A stretch of DNA of 56,328 nt from Candidatus Schekmanbacteria bacterium. Lineage in GTDB: Bacteria; CSSED10-310; JACPHN01. A model generated the notes under the pieces. That model saw nothing but the letters and a program-made list of their open reading frames with translations, was not told where the DNA came from and did no database searches. Shown one piece after another: positions 26,482 to 35,300 of the stretch. How positions within the stretch are numbered: the first letter of the stretch is position 1; each line of letters starts with the position of its first letter. A program made the translations under genes and the position numbers. The stretch spans positions 1 to 56,328 of the forward strand of contig JACPHN010000181.1 in assembly GCA_016188575.1 (NCBI GenBank), in the 5' to 3' direction.

Positions 26482-27428
26482 TCCTCTCGATCGAACGAGC
26501 CGTCGCCGACGATCCGGATAGCCACCGCTGGCTCGATCGTCTCCTGGCGAAATTCGAGGACGGATGGCACGTCTGGGAGCTCACCGGCCTGGAAGACTTC
26601 GAGTCCTCCAGTTGGATCAGAGAATCCGGGGCTCGCGGAGCACGTATTCGGGAATTCATCGCCCATGCCGTCAAGAGGAGCGCCTATCCCTTCGCGGTTC
26701 ATGGACGGCGCATTCATGTGAGCCTCGAGCTCCAGGGATCTGCCGGTCTGAGCCCCGAGTCCGCCGTACGTGTGGCGGAGGAGCCGTTGACGATCTTGGT
26801 GGAAAACGCGCGGAGTGATGGTGCGTTCCTCCTTCGTTTGTTCCGGGAGCTCGATCGCCCGCTGGAGCACTATCGCCGCTGCGATGGCAAACCGCTTCGG
26901 ATCGTTGGATGCGGGGGGGCCGGACAGATGGATCTCGAGGTCATGGAGCGGGTGAAGTCGTCACCGAGACCTCGTCTCGTCGTCGTCGTGGACAGCGACC
27001 GCCGTCGCCCTGACGGACCATCGAGCAAGACGACGACGCAGATCTCGACGGAATGCGGCCGGCTGGAGGTGCCCTGTTGGGTCTTGGCCAAACGCGAGGC
27101 GGAGAACTATCTACCCGAGGAGCTGCTCCGAGCTCGCCCCGATGCCGGAGGTGATCAATCGCGGCAAGTCGATGTGTGGAGCCGCCTGACGGACGACCAG
27201 AAGGACTTCCTGGACATGAAGAACGGACTCGGAAGCAGCGTTGATCCGAAAGATGGTGGACTGTTCGAGCTGCTGAACGACGAGGATCGCCGGCAGCTCT
27301 CGACCGGCTTCGGCGACAAGGTCTACCGGTGCTGGGAGGTGGGCCACGTCGGCGCAGGTGAGTCGCTTCGTGCACGCGGACGAGGTGACCTCGAAACCGG
27401 TCTGGCACGCATTCGATCCGAGGTGTGA
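26478..27428 (+). CDS. TOPRIM-like protein, probable effector partner of the ATPase
   Basis: A 316-residue protein whose central part has the layout of a TOPRIM fold: LTILVENARSD with Glu109, a glycine turn GCGGAGQM at 144-151, VVVVDSDRR with Asp172 and Asp174, and KREAENYLPEELL at 205-217. These acidic residues would bind Mg for nuclease or topoisomerase-type cleavage. The N-terminal 100 residues are unrecognised. GTG 26478 overlaps the ATPase stop (GTGA), and its own stop overlaps the DUF262 gene in the same way. A separate TOPRIM protein behind an ABC-type ATPase resembles PARIS (AriA/AriB), but the AriB family (DUF4435) could not be confirmed. Confidence 0.7.
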   Translation: MILSIERAVADDPDSHRWLDRLLAKFEDGWHVWELTGLEDFESSSWIRESGARGARIREFIAHAVKRSAYPFAVHGRRIHVSLELQGSAGLSPESAVRVAEEPLTILVENARSDGAFLLRLFRELDRPLEHYRRCDGKPLRIVGCGGAGQMDLEVMERVKSSPRPRLVVVVDSDRRRPDGPSSKTTTQISTECGRLEVPCWVLAKREAENYLPEELLRARPDAGGDQSRQVDVWSRLTDDQKDFLDMKNGLGSSVDPKDGGLFELLNDEDRRQLSTGFGDKVYRCWEVGHVGAGESLRARGRGDLETGLARIRSEV

Positions 27429-29155
27429 CGATGGAGCTCGATCGGTCTCGACGAATGGAGGTCAAGCCCGAGGTCGTTTTTCTCGGCAAGCTGGTGCAGA
27501 AACTCAGCGAGGGAAGGCTCAGATTACCTCGCTTCCAACGCCCGTTCGTCTGGCAGCCCAAGGATATCCTGGCGCTTCTCGACAGCGTCCGACGTGCGTT
27601 TCCGATCGGGACGATTCTCGTCTGGGAGACCGAGGAGGAAGTCACCAGTACCGACATGGTTGGTCCAGTCGAGCTTCCCGAAATGCCCTCCGGCTTCGTC
27701 TCCTATGTGCTCGACGGTCAGCAGAGGCTGTCATCTCTGGCAGGCTCGCTCCTTCTGAAGGACGAGCAGGCGCCCTTCTCGAGCGGCATCAACTGGCGGA
27801 TCTACCATGATCTGACGACCGGAGAGTTCGTCTCGGAGCCCAAGGGAGCGCTCCCGCCGCGCTTATTCCCGGTACGGCACCTCCTCTCTACCTCTGGGTT
27901 CGTCTCGGCGTGCCGCGACATCGTCAGCGAGCTGGGCGACCATGCCGCGCGACCGCTGTTGGACAAGGCCGACCGTCTCGCGAACGCATTCAGGGACTAT
28001 ACGATACCCTTCATTACCGTACGGGATGCAGATCTGAACACGGCCGTCACGGTCTTCGCGCGCCTGAACCGGAGCGGGCGCAAGATGACGGAGGATCAAA
28101 TGGTGTCGGCGCTGACCTATGAAGGGGGTAAAGTGCCTCTCTCGGCCAGGCTGGACGAGCTCCAGGGCGAGCTTCGGTCGAGCGGCTTCGGGGGGCTCGA
28201 CCGCATCTTCGTCCTCCGCTCGGTCCTCGCCGCAATGAACCGGGACATCTACGCCAAGGATTTCGCTAACTTGATGGCCAGGCCCGAGCTTCGGGATAGC
28301 CTGCACGAGGGGTTCGAGATCGCCGCGGAGGCGATCCGGCGCGCGGTACAATTCCTCAAGGATCTCGGCGTGGTTTCGGATCGGCTACTACCCTATGGTT
28401 TGCAGGTCGTCATGCTGGCCGACTTCTTCCGGTTCTGTCCACAGCCGGATCCTGGTATGAAGGAGAAGATCGCACGGTGGTTTTGGGTCACATCCTTCAC
28501 CTGCTTCTTCGGAGGGATCAACTCGTCGCGTGTCCGCGAGGTGCAGAGCGAAGTATGCCAAGTTGCCAAGGGCGAGAGAGACGATTTCAGGATCGTGACG
28601 ACCGCGGACGCAGCCGAGCCATTTCCCCCTCAGTTCGACGGCCGGAGCGCGCGCGTGCGGGCATTTCTCCTGTATCTCGTTTCCCTCGGGCCGGAACGTA
28701 CCGATGGTCGTGGCAGTCTCGACATCGCCGACCTGCTGGCGAAGCAGGGTCCGCTGGCCCTCGGCTACGTCGCCGGGAGACCGACCGGCGAGGTCGCCGG
28801 GAGACCGACCGGCGAGGTCGCCGGGAGACCGACCGGCGAGGTCGCCGGGAAGCCGGCGAACCGACTGTTCGTTGAGGAGGACCTGCGTGGACGGGCGCTG
28901 GCGCGCTTCGAGAAGGTGGCGGATGACGAGACGCTCGATCGCGTGTTGCAAAGTCATGGCTTCCCACCGGGCTCCTGCACCCTCGTCCGGCGGAAGGAAC
29001 AAGACGGCCTGCTCGCCGCCCGTTCGGAATGCCTGATCGAGGGTGAGCGGGCCTTCATGGAACAGAAACGCGTTCAGTCTCCGCAACAGCGGGTAGGGGA
29101 CTACACTCTTGCCGACAGCGAGACCTCCGACGACCTGGAGGAAATTGACTTCTGA
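27425..29155 (+). CDS. DUF262 (GmrS-like N-terminal domain) protein
   Basis: A 576-residue protein with the DUF262 signature: LPRFQRPFVWQPKDILALLDS (about 34-54), PIGTILVWE (60-68), VLDGQQRLSSL (95-105) and VFARLNRSGRKMT. DUF262 is a ParB-like fold found in GmrSD type IV restriction enzymes and in SspE. The usual C-terminal DUF1524 HNH nuclease was not found; instead a helical region, a repeat-bearing linker and an unrecognised C-terminal part of about 110 residues follow. Three exact 24-bp repeats encode an 8-residue unit (AGRPTGEV) in the linker. GTG 27425 overlaps the TOPRIM gene; ATG 27431 is an alternative start. Probably the third component of the ATPase/TOPRIM operon. Confidence 0.85.
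   Translation: MTMELDRSRRMEVKPEVVFLGKLVQKLSEGRLRLPRFQRPFVWQPKDILALLDSVRRAFPIGTILVWETEEEVTSTDMVGPVELPEMPSGFVSYVLDGQQRLSSLAGSLLLKDEQAPFSSGINWRIYHDLTTGEFVSEPKGALPPRLFPVRHLLSTSGFVSACRDIVSELGDHAARPLLDKADRLANAFRDYTIPFITVRDADLNTAVTVFARLNRSGRKMTEDQMVSALTYEGGKVPLSARLDELQGELRSSGFGGLDRIFVLRSVLAAMNRDIYAKDFANLMARPELRDSLHEGFEIAAEAIRRAVQFLKDLGVVSDRLLPYGLQVVMLADFFRFCPQPDPGMKEKIARWFWVTSFTCFFGGINSSRVREVQSEVCQVAKGERDDFRIVTTADAAEPFPPQFDGRSARVRAFLLYLVSLGPERTDGRGSLDIADLLAKQGPLALGYVAGRPTGEVAGRPTGEVAGRPTGEVAGKPANRLFVEEDLRGRALARFEKVADDETLDRVLQSHGFPPGSCTLVRRKEQDGLLAARSECLIEGERAFMEQKRVQSPQQRVGDYTLADSETSDDLEEIDF
28769..28848 (+). repeat. Three perfect 24-bp tandem repeats plus a partial unit, in frame
   Basis: Units at 28769-28792, 28793-28816 and 28817-28840 are identical and a fourth begins at 28841 before diverging. 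The unit length is eight codons, so copy-number changes keep the DUF262 frame and only alter linker length. Perfect identity in an otherwise divergent gene indicates recent expansion. Confidence 0.95.
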
Positions 29156-29233
29156 GGGGACCAATCCAGGAATCTCCAAGACGAGCCGGAGATTCGCCGG
29201 GGCGGACGGGGTAGTCTCCGGCCCGAGGTCATC

Positions 29234-29478
29234 GTGACGCACAACCTCGACGATTTCGAGCCGCCGCCGCCTACAATGTGGCCTTCCGTTCGCGGCTCGC
29301 GGATCTCGACCAGCTCGACTGGGAAGCGATCGCGTCGACGGATTTCCGTGACCCGCGGGTCAAGGAGCACAAGCAGGCGGAGCTCCTCGTCCGCGACCGC
29401 GTGCTTGCGGCCAGCGTGTCGAGTCACTTTCAGACCCTGATCGACGTCGGGCTCCTGAGCCTGTTACCGATGGATTGA
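29234..29478 (+). pseudogene. Remnant of a DarT-like (DUF4433) ADP-ribosyltransferase
   Basis: Two frames together give VTHNLDDFE, then a shift near 29260-29271 in a GCC-rich run, then AAAAYNVAFRSRLADLDQLD and W, followed by DFRDPRVKEHKQAELLV. This matches the C-terminal core of DarT-type DNA ADP-ribosyltransferases (the region with DLxxLDW and the KQAEFLV helix). The catalytic N-terminal half is absent and the last 25 residues do not follow the family. No macrodomain DarG antitoxin is present. The call rests on motif memory; a short unrelated ORF is possible. Confidence 0.5.
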
Positions 29479-29908
29479 CGTCGGCCGAATCTGCCTTACC
29501 CCTGAGGCCGCCACGCAGGGGCGCGAGTTATCGCGCCCGGTCATCGCGGCCTGCGGCGGGAAGAAGAGTAAAGGCCAGGACGATCGCCGAGCGCGAGTGT
29601 CGGCCGGGCAGCCGCCCGGGCGGGACGCGCGGCACCAGGGAAAGAGCGCCGGCACCCTGGTGGGGTGCCCAGGAACAGGCGCAGGGAGCATTCCGGAGGC
29701 TCGCTCGCCGCCGCCGCCGGTGAAAGCGGCCCGGCGGATGCGGCGGTGGCGGCTTTCCGGAGGGAACCTCCGCGATCCCGGGGTGGGAACGGCCCGACTC
29801 ACCGGCCTACGGGCGCCGGGCCGGTTCCCCGGTGGTTTCCCCCGCGCCGGCGGCGCGAGCGGGGTTGCGGCGTGCCTGACGCGCGTGAAAACGCGGCGCT
29901 CTCGGGAT
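29479..29908. other. Gene-free spacer with a perfect hairpin
   Basis: This is 430 bp between the DarT-like remnant and the minus-strand hypothetical gene. It contains the perfect 8-bp inverted repeat GGGCGCGA-gtta-TCGCGCCC at 29519-29538 and, at its right end, a GCGGCGC...GCGCCGC hairpin near 29890-29916 spanning the stop of the next gene, which could serve as its terminator. Long open frames here follow only from high GC and show no protein-like features. Confidence 0.5.
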
Positions 29909-30607
29909 TCAGGCGCCGCTGCTCGCCTCGCCGCCGGGACCCCCGCCCGCCGGCCCCTTGGGCTCCGGCCGCGGGCGGTCGGGGATGATCTCGTGGATCT
30001 GCGCCTCCGTCATTTCGAGGCTCTTGAGGTCGCGCTTGAGCCGCGTCAGGCCGACGTGGCAAGACCGCGCTACGGCGCGATGACCGGCCAGCGCCACCGT
30101 CTCCAGCGCCTCCGCCTCGCGCACCGGCTCGGTAGCGCGGTGGTGGCGATCGGCACCGTCTCGCACCCGCTGGGCCCACTCGACCTTGCGGGCCTGCAGG
30201 GGGGCGGCGTCGGCGGCATCGATCCGGGTCGCGAGCACCGACATGAAGATGTGCTGATCGAGCAGGGGTGCCTCGGTGAAGGTGCGCAGCCCGCCGCCGA
30301 AGATGGCGGTGAGGGCCGGGCTGGAGGCGGGACGGCCGAGGGTGTTGTGCATCTCGTCGCGGGTGGTGCCGAGCATCACGTCCTCCTGGGTATCAATCGC
30401 CAGCGCCGCGCTGATCGCCGCCTCGACCACCTCGTGGGCACGGTTCTTCTCGGTCTCGGCCGCGGCCACGCCGGTCAGCGGACCTTCCAGCCGGAGCTTG
30501 GCCGCGGCGGCGACCTCGCCTCCCCGGTCGGTGGCCTTGCGCAAGGCGTGGCGCGCGTCCTTGACGATCTCCTCCGGGTCTGCCGTAGCGCGAATCACCT
30601 CACCCAT
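29909..30607 (-). CDS. Hypothetical protein, 232 residues
   Basis: A cytoplasmic-looking, helix-rich protein with no signal peptide or membrane segment; no family was recognised. The start at ATG 30607 is well supported by AGGAGG 8 nt upstream. The middle contains LGTTRDEMHNTLGRP and IFMSVLATRIDAADAAPLQ, and the C-terminus is Pro/Gly-rich (PDRPRPEPKGPAGGG), probably disordered. It stands between toxin-type relics inside the accessory island, so it may be island cargo. No catalytic motif could be named. Confidence 0.7.
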   Translation of the reverse strand: MGEVIRATADPEEIVKDARHALRKATDRGGEVAAAAKLRLEGPLTGVAAAETEKNRAHEVVEAAISAALAIDTQEDVMLGTTRDEMHNTLGRPASSPALTAIFGGGLRTFTEAPLLDQHIFMSVLATRIDAADAAPLQARKVEWAQRVRDGADRHHRATEPVREAEALETVALAGHRAVARSCHVGLTRLKRDLKSLEMTEAQIHEIIPDRPRPEPKGPAGGGPGGEASSGA

Positions 30608-30841
30608 GTCGTGGTCCTCCTGGTTGATCTACGCGAGCTCCGGTCGCCGCCGCTCACCGTGAGAAGCGCTCCGCAAGCTCTGCCCATCCTATCGACCGGC
30701 GCGACGCTGGTCAAGGCGGCGCGGGCGCGCTTCACCACCCGCCAACCCGTTTGACAAGTCGGCGTGAAACGCACGTGACGCGCCATGGCGGAAGCACTGC
30801 GCGCCGTTCTGGTAGAGGTCTCCTTTCGAGTCGAGCTTTCC

Positions 30842-31340
30842 CTATGACCCGAAGAGCTCTCGAAGCCGGGAGACCGTCTGGACAAGCCCCTGGTCTCGTA
30901 GGATATCGAGAAGATCCGCGAGACTCTCGGAGAATTCCGCAGGGCATTGGCCTGCTCCTTCACCGCCGCGCAGAACGAGCCCGGGGCAAGCTTGATGATA
31001 TCGAGCAGGAGCTGGTCCGGATGCTTCGCCTCGACCCCCCGCATACACCGAGCGCCTCGCTCGGGAAATCGTCGAGGTTGAACGTCACGATCACTTGCGC
31101 ACCAGCTCGAATCGCCGCTGCAAGCACGTGTCGGTCGTCGGGATCGGGCAAGGAGAGCGAGGAGAAGAGGGGCTCGTACTCCGTGACGGAGCAGTCCGGG
31201 ATCGCTTGTTCCATGAGGCTGCGAGTACGGTCCAGACGCTCCTCCGACAGGTCGGGACGATTCTCACGGATGGCACGGAAGCACTCGGAGACCTCGTCGC
31301 GCACCTCGTCGCGCCACCGGTAGCGGTATGGCTTCTTCTT
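30842..31340 (-). pseudogene. Degraded PIN-domain (PIN_3, VapC-like) toxin
   Basis: Three frames together reconstruct the middle and end of a PIN_3-type RNase: YRYRWRDEV, RPDLSEERLDRTRSLMEQAI, LPDPDDRHVLAAAIRAGAQV, VTFNLDDFPSEALG, then (after a shift in a six-G run near 31040) GVEAKHPDQLLLDIIKLAP, then (after a second shift near 30926) ESLADLLDILRDQGL. The N-terminal strand bearing the first catalytic Asp is missing. Two frameshifts and the truncation make it a pseudogene unless assembly errors explain them. No antitoxin gene was found beside it. Confidence 0.75.
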
Positions 31341-31400
31341 GCTGTCACGGCCCGCCGCGCCGCCAGCGCGGACACGCGCGGGCCGCGATCATGCCTACGC

Positions 31401-32100
31401 CTACCAAGATCCCGCGTCTGCCCCGATGTTGATGCCACCCGTGCTCTTCGGGACTGCCACGCCGAAGTAATCCACCGGCCCGGCGTCGATGCCGAGTTGG
31501 CTCAGGTCGAGGCCGAGATCGATCAGTGGGGAGTCGCTGGCGAGCTGAAGCAGGGAGTCGGGGATGAAGCGAGGGTCGACCGTATGCCCGACGTTGGCGT
31601 CCCCGAGAATCTCCTGCCCGCTTGCTGCCTGCCAGGATGCGAAATCGTAGTAGTTTGCTCCCTCCCAGTAGTAAACCGTTTATCCACTATAGTTATGGTA
31701 GTTGTTTCCTTGGAATACCACGTCGACAGGCCTCGTGAGATGGTTGTAAACCAGGCGGACATCGTTGCCGTTGGTAACGAATATGTTGTTTCTGATGTGA
31801 ATGCTGCGCGGATTGGTTCCGTTACCATACGTAACGATCCGGGTCGCAGCCGGGAAATCGTATGGAGCCCACTGCCAAGGTGCATGGGGAGAAGGAACGT
31901 AATATATTGAATTTCCGTAGATTTCTGCGTCAGTTACGCCTCCGGCAATCTCTATCCCGCCATAGGAAACCAATCTGCCTCTCCCATCGAATGCACGTAT
32001 ATTATATCGCACGACACTCCCGATATTAGTCGGCCCATCTGCGGAATGGTCTACCAAAATCCCAGAGCCGCTATTGTCTGGACGGCCGGCAGAGTCTGAT
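31401..32100 (-). pseudogene. Fragment of a right-handed beta-helix (parallel repeat) surface protein
   Basis: The frame reads NSGSGILVDHSADGPTNIGS, NIRAFDGRGRLVSYGGIEI, EIYGNSIYYV and IHIRNNIFVTNGNDVRLVYN, a stacked N-rich beta-helix pattern. It then meets an in-frame TAA (31680-31682) and continues in the same frame with VYYWEGANYYDFASWQ, VDPRFIPDS, SPLIDLGLDLS and NIGADAGSW to a TAG at 31401. This ending is usual for beta-helix repeat proteins. The 5-prime end is cut near 32095, where AT-richer sequence changes abruptly to GC-rich. A 5-prime truncated, nonsense-interrupted relic is the best reading. Confidence 0.75.
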
Positions 32101-32379
32101 TCGCCGGCCGTGTGTCCGCAGGTGCACCTCGGTGCCGGCCACCCGGCGCGGCCTGGCGGGCGGGCGCCCCGGCGCGTGGGCGCCTCCGGCTGCGACCGCC
32201 AAAAAACGCGCGGCGTGGCAGCACGGCGTGAAGCACGCGCCGAAAACCTGGCGTAGGGCCGAAAATGTGGCGATTGGGCGGGCTTGCTTCGTCCTGTCGG
32301 TATCGCTAGGAATTGCGGCGATTGTTCAGACAAGGAGGCCCTTCGGAAACATGTTTGCCGGGCTCCAAAGTGGCGAAGA

Positions 32380-35300
32380 ATGAGCGCCGCACCGGTCGTC
32401 ATCGGCCCGTACCGCCTCCTGGTGCCGCTCGGCCAAGGGAGCATGGGCGTGGTCTGGCTCGCCGAGCACACGACGAGCCGGCACCGCGTTGCGCTCAAGA
32501 CGGTCCGCGTCCCGAGCGAGCTCCTGCTGCGTGGCATCCGCACGGAAATCCGCTCGCTTACGCGCTTGCGCCACCCCGGGATCGTCCGCGTCGATGCCGA
32601 CGGCGTGCACCAGGGGATGCCCTGGTATGCCATGGAGCTTCTGAATGGCGTGACCGTGCGGAGCTGGGCACGGAGTGTTGACGGCGCCGCGGTAGCGGTT
32701 GGCGGGGCCGCCGAGCGCCAGGAGGCAACGCACCATGCAGCTTCCTCGGGCACGGCAGAGACCGGCGCGCAAGTCGAGCCGACGGAGTCGCTCGCGGCGG
32801 CAGGCCCCCACCTGTGGTGGACGCGATCACTCGGTGCCACCCTTGGCGGCGCTCAGGCCACGCCACCGTCCAGCGCCGACCCTGCCGGCAGCGCTCCCGT
32901 ACCGCCCGCCGCCGTCTCGCATCGCCTCCAGTCTGTGCTGACACTCGTCCACCGCCTCTGCTCGCCGCTTGCCTACCTTCATGGGCTCGGGATCGTTCAC
33001 CGCGACCTGAAACCGGACAACATCCTCGTGCGCGCGGACGGCAGGCCAGTGATCGTCGATTTCGGCCTCGCCGCGATCTTTGGCGGCGACGAAAGTCGTG
33101 AACCGCTGTCAGTGGACAGCGGGTCGGTGGGTACCGTCTCCTACATGGCGCCAGAGCAGATCCGCGGGGAGCTGCTCGATGCCCGCGCCGATCTTTACGG
33201 CCTCGGGTGCATCATCTACGAGCTGCTCACAGGGTTGCCGCCATTTCGAGGCGAGAGAAGAGCGGACATCCTGTACGGGCATCTGTACGACGAACCCCTG
33301 CCGCCTTCCCGCCGCGTCGGTGGCATTCCGCCGGCGCTCGATCATCTGGTCCTGCGCCTGCTCGAAAAGCGGCGCAAGGACCGCCTGGGTTACGCGGACA
33401 TCGTTGCGAGCGCGCTTGCCGATCTCGGCGCGGTGGCCGATGCCGATGTCGAATCCCCCGCCCCTCGACCCTATCTGTATCGGCCGGGGCTCGCCGGGCG
33501 CGCCAACGAGATGACGCGCCTGCGAGATCACCTGGGTCAGCTCGTGCGCGACCGAGGCGGCATCGTTCTTGTGGGCGGCGAGAGCGGGATCGGAAAAACC
33601 CGGCTGGTCTCCGAGCTCGTGTGCGAGGCACTCGACCGCCAGATCACCGTGGTGGGCGGCGAGTGCCGAAGTGCGGGAGGCGGCGCGCTTCACGCGTTTT
33701 ACCAGGCTTTCGAGGCGATTGCGGACCGGTGTCGCGAGCACGGGCCCGACGAGACGGACCGGCTGCTCGGCCATCGCGGGCGGCTGCTGGCCAGGTTCGA
33801 CTCGTCGCTCGCGGGGCTTCCGGGGCAGGAGGCATACCCGGAGCCTGCGGAGCTGACCGGAGATGCCGGCCGGTTGCGCGTGCTGGCGTATGTGGCGGAG
33901 ACGCTCGCGGCGCTGGCGAGCGCGGAGCCACTACTTCTGGTTCTTGACGACCTGCAGTGGGCCGATTCCCTGTCCCTCGAGGTGCTCGGGTATCTCCTGA
34001 ACGCGAACCGCATTGCTCCGTTATCGCTGCTTATCCTGGGGACGTATCGCAGTGAGGAGGCCGGCGAGCGACTCCGGCAGCTCCTCCGCACCCCCGGCGT
34101 TCACTGCATCGCTCTGGGAGGTCTGGCGGAGACCGCCATCGCCACCATTGCCGGGGACATGCTGGCGCTGGATTCGCCGCCGGAAGCGTTTGTTCGCCAT
34201 CTCGCGCGTCATTCGGAGGGCAACCCGTATTTCGCGGCCGAATACCTGCGATTGGCGGTCGACGGCGGCAGGTTCACCCGGAGCGCGCGCGGGCGGTGGG
34301 AGTCGACGGCTGCGTGGCCGGCGGTTGACGAGGCTGCGGGCGAGGCTGCGTTGCCGCTCCCGGCCTCGCTCCGCCGCCTGGTCGGACGGCGGCTCGACGG
34401 CTTGTCGGAGGCCGCGCGTCGACTCGCGGAGGCCGGCGCGGTGCTTGGGCGATCGACGGAGCTTGCCCTCGTGGCCAAGGTGCTCGGGGTGGATGAGGAG
34501 GGGCTCGTCGAGGCCGCGGAAGAGGTCTTTCGCCGGCAGGTCATGGAGGTGGTGGGTATCCAGGGTGAGCTTCACTTCGTGCACGACAAGATTCGGGAAG
34601 TCGCTTATGAGCGCATTCCGGCGGATGCCCGCGCGGACCTCCATCGCGGCGCGGCAGAGGCGCTGGAACGCGAGCACGGCAGCGAGCGCGACGCGCCCCT
34701 CGCGGACCTGGGCCGTCACTGGCGCGAGGCTGGTGAGCGCGAAAAAGCTCGTCGATGTTTTCTGGCGGCGGCAAGACGTGCGAAATCCGCCTGCGCCCTC
34801 GCCGATGCACAACCTCTGTATGAGAGCTACCTCGCGATTGTCGAGACACCTACCCCTGAGAGCGTCGAGGCCCGCCGCGAGCTCGGTGCCGAGGTCCTAC
34901 GCCTGCTCGGGCACGCCGAGGAGGCGCAAAACGTGCTCCGCGGGGCATTGCAGGATTCGCAGACCATCGGCAACCGAAGATCCGAGGCGCTCGCGCTCGG
35001 CAGCCTCAGCCTCGTCTACCGCGATCAGGGCCGGATGGAGACCGCACTGGCGCTAGGCGACCAGGCTCTGACCATCCACCGAGAGGTTGGAAACCGCTGG
35101 GGCGTGGCCGTCATCCTGACCAACCTAGCCGGGTTGCACCACAAGCAAGGCCGGATGGTAGCGGCGCAGGAGCACTACGAGCAGGCCTGCGCCATCTTCC
35201 GTCAGGAGGGAAATCGCTGGGGCGAAGGGGTCGCGCTGGGCGGCCTGGCCCTGCTGCACTGCGATTGCGGTCAGCTCGACACGGCGCGAGCGCTCTACGA

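Noticed and set aside
25228-27428. Naming the ATPase and TOPRIM-like pair as PARIS (AriA/AriB) or Gabija
   Set aside because: Gabija has ATPase and TOPRIM in one protein plus a helicase, which is absent; the AriB DUF4435 family could not be confirmed by eye, and a DUF262 member is not part of PARIS.
28769-28848. CRISPR array
   Set aside because: Repeats are directly adjacent without spacers and encode part of an open frame.
32100-32840. Upstream extension of the minus-strand beta-helix frame
   Set aside because: The translation loses beta-helix character upstream of about 32095 and becomes low-complexity antisense of the kinase gene.
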